Source: JAZFYD01 sp036443405
GTDB taxonomy: Bacteria > Planctomycetota > PLA2
NCBI GenBank assembly: GCA_036443405.1
Contig: JAZFYD010000122.1
Location: forward strand, 10,651 to 74,650
Reading direction: 5' to 3'
DNA length: 64,000 bases
Shown here: piece after piece, positions 58,406-64,000 of the stretch
Layout of the letters: each line of letters begins with the position of its first letter
How positions within the stretch are numbered: the stretch's first letter is position 1
Notes under the pieces: model-generated
The model's input: the letters and a program-made list of their open reading frames with translations, nothing else
Told to the model about the DNA's origin: nothing
Database searches by the model: none
Made by a program: the position numbers and the translations under genes

Positions 58406-58531
58406 CGCCTCTGCCTTGGCCTGCGCCTCGGACTCTGCCTAGATCCTCCGCTTGGACCTCTACCTACGCATCCGTGAAGCAGGACGAGGGCCGAGGTTCA
58501 GGCCTGGGAGAAGGCCGAGGATGAGGCGCTA
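58403..58531. terminator. Long imperfect hairpin containing both convergent stop codons
   Basis: TAGCGCCTC (58403-58411) and GAGGCGCTA (58523-58531) pair perfectly. Between them a pyrimidine-rich half faces a purine-rich half (for example GGCCTGCGCCTCGG against CCGAGG and AGGCC), giving a long imperfect stem. The base pairs include the TAG of the rhomboid fusion and the TAG of the aminotransferase. Probably a bidirectional terminator. Confidence 0.5.
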
Positions 58532-59707
58532 GGCGCCCACGAACTTCGCGAGGCGGGCGCAGCCCTCGCGGATGGCGTCGTCGATGCACGCGTAGCTCAG
58601 CCGGATGCTCGTCGGGGCGCCGAAGGCCTCGCCGGGGACACACGCCACGAGGTGCTCGTCGAGCAGTCGGTTCGTGAACTCGAACGGCGTGTCGCCGGTC
58701 TTCTCGTTGAGCGCGCCCGAAATGTCGGGGAAGCAGTAGAACGCGCCCGTCGGCGGCACGAGTTCGAACCCCGGAATCTCCACGAGCAGTTGCGACATCA
58801 ACAGCCGGCGCCGGTCGAAAGCGAGGCGCATCTCCTCGACGGCGTCCTGCGGGCCGGTCAGCGCGGCGACTGCCGCGGCCTGCGCGATGGCTGTGGGGTT
58901 GGATGTCGTGTGCGATTGAAAACGCGTCATCGCACCGATGACGTCCTTGGGGCCGGTCGCGTAACCGATGCGCCAGCCGGTCATCGCGTACGACTTCGAG
59001 ACGCCGTTGACGGTCACGATGCGATCGGCGAGTTCCGGACACGCCGCCGCGAACGACGAGAACTCGGTGTCGCCATAAACGAGGTGCTGATAGATCTCGT
59101 CGCTCAGTACCGCAACATCGGGTCGCGCTGCGAGCACCGGCGCGAGCGCGCGGATCTGTTCGCGGGTGTGCGTGACACCAGACGGGTTGCCGGGGCTGTT
59201 GAAGATCAACAGCTTCGTCTTGTCCGTCATCGCCGCCGCGAGCCGTTCCGGCGTGAGGATGCAAGCGTCGGGACCGGTGTCCACAACAACCGTCCGGCCG
59301 CCGGCCGCGTCGACCATCGACGGGTAGCTGACCCAGTACGGCGCGGGCACGATGACTTCGTCGCCGTCGTCGACCAACACCTGGACCGCGTTGTAGAGCG
59401 AGTGCTTGGCGCCGCACGACGCGAGCACGTTGCCCGCGGCCGCGCCTTCGATGCCGCTTTTGCGAAACGCCGCCGCGATGGCTTCCCGCAGCGCGGGCGT
59501 GCCCGCGACCGGCGTGTAGCCGCCGATGCGCCCGTCGAGGCTTCTTCGCGCGGCCTCCTTGATCGGTTCAGGGGTATCGAAGTCCGGTTGCCCGACGCCG
59601 AACCCGAGGACACGCTTACCCTCTGCCGCCAGCGCCTTCGCTTTGGCGTCGATCGCGAGTGTGACGGATTCGCTCAGGCTGCCTGCGCGGCGGCTCAATC
59701 TCAGCAT
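58529..59707 (-). CDS. Class I/II pyridoxal-phosphate aminotransferase
   Basis: A 392-residue aspartate-aminotransferase-like enzyme. It shows VLGFGVGQPDFDTPEPIKEA at the start, the GGYTPVAGTPALREAIA substrate-entry loop, FNSPGNPSGVTHTREQI, DEIYQHLVYG, and the PLP-binding Lys in NGVSKSYAMTGWRIGY. The C-terminal IRLSYACIDD holds the carboxylate-binding Arg. It transfers amino groups between an amino acid and a 2-oxo acid in the cytoplasm. Aspartate or prephenate specificity cannot be told. Convergent with the dehydrogenase-rhomboid gene. Confidence 0.93.
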   Translation of the reverse strand: MLRLSRRAGSLSESVTLAIDAKAKALAAEGKRVLGFGVGQPDFDTPEPIKEAARRSLDGRIGGYTPVAGTPALREAIAAAFRKSGIEGAAAGNVLASCGAKHSLYNAVQVLVDDGDEVIVPAPYWVSYPSMVDAAGGRTVVVDTGPDACILTPERLAAAMTDKTKLLIFNSPGNPSGVTHTREQIRALAPVLAARPDVAVLSDEIYQHLVYGDTEFSSFAAACPELADRIVTVNGVSKSYAMTGWRIGYATGPKDVIGAMTRFQSHTTSNPTAIAQAAAVAALTGPQDAVEEMRLAFDRRRLLMSQLLVEIPGFELVPPTGAFYCFPDISGALNEKTGDTPFEFTNRLLDEHLVACVPGEAFGAPTSIRLSYACIDDAIREGCARLAKFVGA

Positions 59708-59791
59708 GGGGCGTAGTCTACCGAACGGTCCATGCCCTTTGCGGCGTCCAAGCGGGGCGGAACGCGCGGTGCGTGTTAAGTTGCGTTGCTC

Positions 59792-61849
59792 ATGCCTTGG
59801 CGTCGGATTCTCAAGTGGTTTCTCTACACCTCAGCGGCCCTGGCCCTGATTCTGCTCGTGTTTGTCTGGGCGGTCCTGGGCGTGAACCCGTTCGAGGGGG
59901 ACGAGGACCAGCTCTACAAGTTGGTTTCCCACGAGGTTCAGGTGTTCATGCGCTTCCCCGGTGGGCGGCTGCTGGACCAGCCGCTCGTCAAGAACCTCGG
60001 CGGATCCGCGGGTTATGAGGCGATCGAGGACCTGCGGGACCAGCTCGCGGACGCCGCGCTCCAGATCGCCGAGGACGTTAACCCGAACATCCCCGGCGGG
60101 ATCATCGAGATCGATCTTAAGCGCGATCTCCTCGACAAGGAGATGGCGATCGCGGGGTCGATCAGCGACTACACCCACCCGCGGTTCGACCACTTCATCG
60201 CGCTCGTGCGCATTCCGTTTTATGCGCGCTACCTTTCGGCGCTGAAGCGCGGGTTCGTCAGCTCGAACTTGCCGTCCGGCGCGGAGATCGAGGTCAAGAA
60301 GGGTCTCTATTTCAAGATGAGGCTGCCGCCGGCGACGGTGGATCAGCTGCGCCCGCTGCGCAGCGTGATGGCGCGCGAAGAGGATGACGTCCTCTACCTC
60401 GCGCGCATCAAGGACGTTCTGCTGATCAGCGACAACGAGTACTGGATTCAGCACGCGTTCCAATCGCGGCTCGGCGCGACGCTTCCCGCGGACTCGTTTT
60501 TCGAGACCGAGTTCATGGCGAGTTCCAAGGGCGGGCCGTGGGTGGAGACCTACCTGCGCGGAGATCTCGCGCGCGGTTTCTTCACCAAGCACAGCCGCGG
60601 CGTGCTGCGCCAGGTCAACGCGGTGTTGCCGTATCAGCTGGCCGGCGAGATGACGCTGCGCGCGTTCGCTCCGAACGGGAGGTCCGTCGAGCTGGATTGG
60701 ACCAACAGGCCGGGCGAGGACGCGTTTCAGAAGGCGGCGGATCACGTCAACTCGATTTTCGACAGTGAGAAGGCGGACGTTCACTACGACCTGAGCACCG
60801 AGGGGTTGGGCAAGTTCATTCCGCGCGATCGCGTCGTGGGGGCGATGGTCATGCGCATGTCGTCGCGCGATCTCGTCGAGACGTTGCTTGCAATGATGTC
60901 ACGCGACGACATCCAGTTGGCGGACGAAGGTATTCGCGAAACGTCCCGCACAAGCGGCCTTCGCTACAGCACGCTGCGGGAGATGTTGAGCAAGCTCGCC
61001 ACGAACTTCGGCGACAGCCTGCTGTTCGTGGCGCATCGGCCCGCGGCATTTGACAGTGTGGACTACTCCCGACTGTTCGACGCCGACGACGCTGACGAGT
61101 TCACGCCGGAGCCGCAGCTGGCGTTCAGCGTCGTGTTGAAGGTCAAGGACAACCTTATCCCCGGCCGCGTGGCTGCCGAGCTCGGGAAACACATGCCGCT
61201 GCTCGCCATCGAACCGGCCGGGAGCGATCCGAGCCACGGCCTCCATTTCGGCGAGCCGGAGTTCGAGCCGGAAGGGCTGGAGCTGCTTGCGCCCGCGTAT
61301 GGTGCGCTGCCTGTGGGCAAGTACATCGTGGTCTCGACGTTGCCGGCCGCGGCAGCCGCGATCGTGGACGCGGCGAAGACGCCGGAGAAGCGACTGCTGC
61401 CCGATCCGCGCGTGACGGACCTGGTGAAGAGGCTGCCGCTCAAGGCGACCATGGCGTTCCTCGTGTTGGGCGACGGCTTGAAGCGTCATCTGCTCGACGG
61501 CGTGCGCGCGCACTGCGAGGAGGTCATCAACATGCCCGGGTTGATGGCGGACATCCAACGCCGGTTCGCAAAGGCGCGCAAGCCGCAACCGACCCACGAG
61601 GAGGCATACGCGATGGCGCGCGCCGACGCCGAGGCGATGTATCCGTCGCGGCGCGAGGACTACGAGGCGAGCCTGATCGTGCTGGACCCGATCGAGGCCA
61701 TCGTGGGGTCGCTGACGCTGGGTGTTACGACGCACGACCGCGCGATCGGCAAGATCATCGTTGGTTTCGCTTTCCAAAATGGCGAGAACGGCGAGGATGC
61801 CGAAGGCGACGACGGGAGTCCCGAAACCGCCGAAGCCGCCGACGAGTAG
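59792..61849 (+). CDS. Large membrane-anchored hypothetical protein
   Basis: A 685-residue protein with one N-terminal membrane helix (FLYTSAALALILLVFVWAVL) and a large external part. This contains no motif I know. Typical segments are SGAEIEVKKGLYFKMRLPPA, DVLYLARIKDVLLISDNEYW and VGKYIVVSTLPAAAAAIVDA, reminiscent of DUF3352-like proteins that compare a computed and stored value in repeats. The C-terminus is acidic (GENGEDAEGDDGSPETAEAA). ATG 59792 was chosen over TTG 59786. Divergent from the aminotransferase; followed by tRNA-Leu. Confidence 0.68.
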   Translation: MPWRRILKWFLYTSAALALILLVFVWAVLGVNPFEGDEDQLYKLVSHEVQVFMRFPGGRLLDQPLVKNLGGSAGYEAIEDLRDQLADAALQIAEDVNPNIPGGIIEIDLKRDLLDKEMAIAGSISDYTHPRFDHFIALVRIPFYARYLSALKRGFVSSNLPSGAEIEVKKGLYFKMRLPPATVDQLRPLRSVMAREEDDVLYLARIKDVLLISDNEYWIQHAFQSRLGATLPADSFFETEFMASSKGGPWVETYLRGDLARGFFTKHSRGVLRQVNAVLPYQLAGEMTLRAFAPNGRSVELDWTNRPGEDAFQKAADHVNSIFDSEKADVHYDLSTEGLGKFIPRDRVVGAMVMRMSSRDLVETLLAMMSRDDIQLADEGIRETSRTSGLRYSTLREMLSKLATNFGDSLLFVAHRPAAFDSVDYSRLFDADDADEFTPEPQLAFSVVLKVKDNLIPGRVAAELGKHMPLLAIEPAGSDPSHGLHFGEPEFEPEGLELLAPAYGALPVGKYIVVSTLPAAAAAIVDAAKTPEKRLLPDPRVTDLVKRLPLKATMAFLVLGDGLKRHLLDGVRAHCEEVINMPGLMADIQRRFAKARKPQPTHEEAYAMARADAEAMYPSRREDYEASLIVLDPIEAIVGSLTLGVTTHDRAIGKIIVGFAFQNGENGEDAEGDDGSPETAEAADE

Positions 61850-61950
61850 CGCGCCGCGCCCGCGCCGCTAGGCCGCCATCGCCGCGGGTTCTCCGGCCAG
61901 AATTGCCGGAACCCCAACCCCGTGATAGAACGTGCGACCCCACTCAATAA

Positions 61951-62036
61951 GCCGGGGTGGCGGAATTGGTAGACGCGCCAGGTTGAGGGCCTGGTGACTG
62001 GCAACGGTCATGTGGGTTCGAGTCCCACCCCCGGTA
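61951..62036 (+). tRNA. tRNA-Leu (anticodon GAG)
   Basis: An 86-base class II tRNA. The acceptor stem is GCCGGGG (61951-61957) with CCCCGGT (62029-62035), discriminator A at 62036. The anticodon stem is CCAGG/CCTGG around TTGAGGG, with GAG at 61985-61987. It has a long variable arm (TGAC...GTCA) and a T arm GTGGG-TTCGAGT-CCCAC at 62012-62028. CCA is not encoded. It reads CUC/CUU leucine codons. The D-region and anticodon-stem 5' part is repeated downstream. Confidence 0.97.
61971..61984 (+). repeat. Direct repeat copy 1 (within tRNA-Leu)
   Basis: AGACGCGCCAGGTT inside the tRNA. An identical 14-mer lies at 63556-63569 and a one-mismatch 13-base copy at 63686-63698. Candidate left end of an integrated segment. 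Confidence 0.4.
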
Positions 62037-62044
62037 TTACAACT

Positions 62045-62097
62045 AACGGCTGCATCGGGAGTTAGGACGACGCCTGATGGGGCCGTTGGTTTTTCTT
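62045..62097 (+). terminator. Rho-independent terminator after tRNA-Leu
   Basis: AACGGC (62045-62050) pairs with GCCGTT (62082-62087), and inside ATCGGG pairs with CCTGAT with one wobble. TTTTTCTT follows at 62090-62097. It lies 9 bases after the tRNA, the expected place. Confidence 0.75.
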
Positions 62098-62266
62098 CGG
62101 CGCGAGCGTGGGGGTGATGCGCAAGGTGATGCGCATCTTTTTGCGAGCAGGGTGGAACCTGGCGCATGTGGGGGGAGTTTGACATTGGGCCGGCGTCGGG
62201 CACCGCACCTCCTCGAAGTGCGTTACCGAGCGCCACGGTGATCGCTGGCAACGAAGGAGACGAGTC

Positions 62267-62419
62267 ATGGCTAAAGGTGGAAGTGGTGGCAAAGGCGGAC
62301 GCGGAAAGGGTGGATGGAAAGTCGGGGGCGGCAATGGTGGAGGCAAAGGTGGACGCCCGGGGAATGCTCCGAGCACGGGCAAGGTGTCCGGTAGGGGCCG
62401 CGGAAGCAGGAGCAAGTAG
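62267..62419 (+). CDS. 50-residue Gly/Lys/Arg-rich small protein
   Basis: A short frame starting at ATG 62267, with AAGGAGA at 62253-62259 seven bases upstream. It encodes MAKGGSGGKGGRGKGGWKVG and continues in the same style to RGRGSRSK. It is 40% glycine, highly basic, and has no acidic residue. It resembles small KGG-type or RNA-binding RGG-type tails but no family can be named. Good ribosome-binding site and composition speak for a real gene; low complexity speaks against certainty. Confidence 0.5.
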   Translation: MAKGGSGGKGGRGKGGWKVGGGNGGGKGGRPGNAPSTGKVSGRGRGSRSK

Positions 62420-62480
62420 ACGGGGCATCTGACGAGCGAGTTCGGCTCAAAGCCGCCGGGCAGCTGCGGTTGTCGAGACG

Positions 62481-62525
62481 CGCGCCCACGCGCCACCACG
62501 TCGTCCCGCGCGGCGCGTGGGCGCG
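62481..62525. repeat. Perfect 14-bp inverted repeat
   Basis: CGCGCCCACGCGCC (62481-62494) and GGCGCGTGGGCGCG (62512-62525) are exact inverse copies with a 17-base loop. It lies in gene-free sequence and has no T-run. Possibly a REP-like or mobile-element end. Confidence 0.6.
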
Positions 62526-62661
62526 ATCTTCGACTCGTTCCGCGTATCCGTTTGCGTTGCTCTTCGGCGCACCTGGTGATGATGATCTGGTAGCCGCGTC
62601 GTCCGTGCCCCACAAACAAAACCGGCCCACCGACATTGCATCGATGCACGATACGCACGAC

Positions 62662-62868
62662 ACGGAGTCAGGTGACTTAGAGCGCGGCTCGGCCTGTTTG
62701 GCGGGCGCTACGCTAGGCGGAAGCCCAATCCGCCCGCGCCATATAGATCACGCCAATTCGGTAGTCGCGCGCAAGCCGGCTCCCCGTCCCGACATATGCG
62801 CGCCACGCTACGAAGTTCGTTGGCGTGTATCGCTCGCGGAGAGTCGCGAAAAAGTCACCTGACTCCGT
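62662..62868. mobile_element. 207-bp segment bounded by perfect 17-bp inverted repeats
   Basis: ACGGAGTCAGGTGACTT at 62662-62678 has its exact inverse at 62852-62868. The 173 bases between have no convincing gene; a short minus-strand frame crosses the right end. Length and structure are similar to the MITE-like element at 55849-56051, although the ends are unrelated. Confidence 0.45.
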
Positions 62869-63061
62869 ATTCCGCGCTCCGTAATCCGCGTGGTGGTCAA
62901 CCGGCCGCCCGATGATCTGAGTTGGCAGTTCCTGACTCACATGGATCGGATGATGATGGGATCAATGGCGTATGAGCGGTGTGTGACGATGAGGCGAAGG
63001 AGAGTCGGTACTCCGATCTGGAGCTGTTGGATGATGAGCGGAAGAGGGGCTGACACAAGCG
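62869..63061. other. Gene-poor accessory stretch
   Basis: Lower GC than the core and no frame with a convincing start and composition. A purine-rich, ATGATG-containing stretch lies at 62940-63050. I see no RNA gene. Confidence 0.4.
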
Positions 63062-63376
63062 CTACGAATCGACGACTGGTGCGACACGCCAGACCGCGTG
63101 CGGTGCGACTATGACTGGCCCTCCCCACTCGATCTCCTCGATCTCGATCTGATCAGCGCCCAGCAATACGTCACGATGCCTATCGAGTTCCAGAGAGTCA
63201 TCTCCGACCACGAAAAACATGGCCAGTCCATTCGCCGCGCTGGACTCTGAGATCTTCCGCCAGTCACTCAGAAGGTTGTCAGGTTCCCCTCTACGATTCC
63301 TCCCCTTGAGAATCTTCTCAAACGGGGGAGTTCCAGCACCTCGGCGGGGACGGGCTGCCACCGCTCCCAGCGCCAA
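63062..63376 (-). CDS. Possible small protein in the accessory region
   Basis: A frame of 104 codons whose last 85 (FEKILKGRNRRGEPDNLLSD, SANGLAMF-like hydrophobic core, LGADQIEIEEIEWGGPVIVA) have ordinary protein composition and lower GC. The only starts are TTG 63376 or an internal GTG. It overlaps the end of the next frame in a different phase. It may be an independent gene or the frameshifted tail of a longer one. No function recognised. Confidence 0.3.
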   Translation of the reverse strand: MALGAVAARPRRGAGTPPFEKILKGRNRRGEPDNLLSDWRKISESSAANGLAMFFVVGDDSLELDRHRDVLLGADQIEIEEIEWGGPVIVAPHAVWRVAPVVDS

Positions 63377-63477
63377 GTGTCGGAGCCCCGAACGGGCGCG
63401 TGTTCGGCGCAGGCAATGCGCCCGCGTTCGGACCAGTACAAAGTGGTGGGGGCGGCGTTCGGTTGCGTGGTTTGCAT
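63268..63477 (-). pseudogene. Small conserved-looking protein, probably frameshifted at its 3' end
   Basis: From ATG 63477 the frame reads MQTTQPNAAPTTLYWSERGR and then CAEHAPVRGSDTWRWERWQP. This looks like a structured Cys/His/Trp-rich small protein. After VPAEVLELP the composition changes to Arg-rich (RLRRFSRGG), and the neighbouring frame takes over the protein-like character, which suggests a frameshift near 63330. Function unknown. Confidence 0.35.
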
Positions 63478-63555
63478 GACCCCATGCAGCCAGCGGTCAC
63501 GGCATATGGCAAGGGAGGTTGAGATAGGCGAATTGCTCACTTTTGGGAGCACTTC

Positions 63556-63569
63556 AGACGCGCCAGGTT
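63556..63569 (+). repeat. Direct repeat copy 2 of the tRNA-Leu segment
   Basis: AGACGCGCCAGGTT, identical over 14 bases to 61971-61984 in the tRNA. Possible right-hand attachment remnant. Confidence 0.4.
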
Positions 63570-63611
63570 CGTTGCGTATCAGGGGTCCCAGAGATGCACC
63601 ATATGGTGACC

Positions 63612-63651
63612 TTTTGTCCGCTCAGTGGGCCCCCAAGGGCGGCGGACAAAA
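63612..63651. repeat. Perfect 10-bp inverted repeat with GC-rich core
   Basis: TTTTGTCCGC (63612-63621) and GCGGACAAAA (63642-63651) are exact inverse copies. The T and A tracts at its outer ends and the GGGCCCCC inside give it the look of a bidirectional terminator for flanking transcription. Confidence 0.45.
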
Positions 63652-63830
63652 CCCCCTGACAAAACTCCAAATCGGGCGATTCGCGAGACGCGCTAGGTCG
63701 CTATGCGCACCGAACCCTCAAGGCAAGTCGGGGCGCGATGTCCGCTGGAGGGTCCGGCAACAAGCAAGGTTCCACGGGAAGGGTCGCCTCCATCCTCAGT
63801 TGAGCCGGTCAGGAATGGCGAGTACGAAGG
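63652..63830. other. Gene-free stretch with third tRNA-like repeat copy
   Basis: AGACGCGCTAGGT at 63686-63698 matches the tRNA-Leu repeat with one change. No reading frame of note and no other structure recognised. Confidence 0.4.
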
Positions 63831-64000
63831 CTACAGGCGGGGATCGACCGGTTCACTCTCCATTGCGAGGACCCCGAAGCAGCATTCGTGCACACGTCGG
63901 AGGGGCTCGCGCTTCACGAACCGGTCGAGTGCCTCGATGCCGAGGGCGAACTCCCGCAGGGCCAGGGAGCGCTTGCGCCCGACGCCTCGGTCGCGCAGCC
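63831..64000 (-). CDS. C-terminal end of a gene running off the right edge
   Basis: An open minus-strand frame from the right edge to TAG at 63831-63833: LRDRGVGRKRSLALREFALG, then IEALDRFVKREPLRRVHECC, ending in MESEPVDPRL. Composition is that of a real soluble protein. The start lies outside the window. Family not recognised; no transposase or integrase motif is visible in these 55 residues. Confidence 0.5.
   Translation of the reverse strand, partial: LRDRGVGRKRSLALREFALGIEALDRFVKREPLRRVHECCFGVLAMESEPVDPRL

Noticed and set aside
62470..62862. A 130-codon plus-strand frame in the accessory region
   Set aside because: It runs through two perfect inverted repeats, is Arg/Pro/Ala-rich, and has no ribosome-binding site or recognisable motif.

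Overview
The window is a high-GC, gene-dense bacterial chromosome segment. The gene content points to a Gram-negative lineage of Planctomycetota type: secreted DUF1570-like proteins, an ECF sigma factor fused to a membrane anchor and leucine-rich repeats, large secreted proteins built from carboxypeptidase-regulatory-like repeats, a giant kinase/STAND/histidine-kinase protein, and redoxins ending in a Tyr-Gly-Cys-Ser motif. This assignment is inferred from gene families only; there is no rRNA or other phylogenetic marker apart from polA and clpP.

Layout. 0-5.3 kb: tail of a DsbD-like gene, a secreted thioredoxin-like protein, a SEC-C protein, a lipoprotein and two small unknown genes. 5.3-14.7 kb: two giant signalling genes in tandem, a sigma-54-type AAA+ regulator and a Ser/Thr kinase-STAND-TPR-GAF-histidine kinase. 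Both show altered catalytic motifs. 14.7-25.3 kb: a small secreted protein, then three ECF sigma factors interleaved with very large carboxypeptidase-regulatory-like or LRR proteins, including a zinc-finger anti-sigma fusion, and a CDGSH protein. 25.3-27.5 kb: a three-gene polar amino-acid ABC importer. 27.6-35.1 kb: two DUF1570-like secreted proteins, a DUF72 protein, a DUF885 peptidase and a family 2 glycosyltransferase. 35.3-41.3 kb: a deoxyhypusine-synthase-like enzyme, a lipoprotein, a two-gene membrane/spermidine-synthase-like unit and a HEAT-repeat protein. 41.4-47.3 kb: a repeat lipoprotein, a Ste24-type M48 protease, ClpP, an unknown gene and a HAD hydrolase, all on the minus strand. 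47.3-56 kb: DNA polymerase I, an NPCBM/prenyltransferase-like protein, an M42 aminopeptidase, a zinc-ribbon membrane protein and an enoyl-CoA hydratase, separated by palindromic repeats. 56.1-61.9 kb: an isocitrate/isopropylmalate-type dehydrogenase fused in frame to a rhomboid protease, an aminotransferase and a large membrane-anchored unknown.

From the tRNA-Leu gene (about 61.95 kb) to the right edge the sequence changes character. It has few genes, lower GC, several perfect inverted repeats, and short direct repeats of part of the tRNA. This looks like the remains of an integrated or mobile segment.

The best candidates for something undescribed are the 9-kb signalling pair with degenerate NTPase modules, the dehydrogenase-rhomboid-TPR fusion with an apparent internal start, the extragenic palindromes with compensating stem changes, a 203-bp MITE-like element, and the tRNA-Leu-linked segment.
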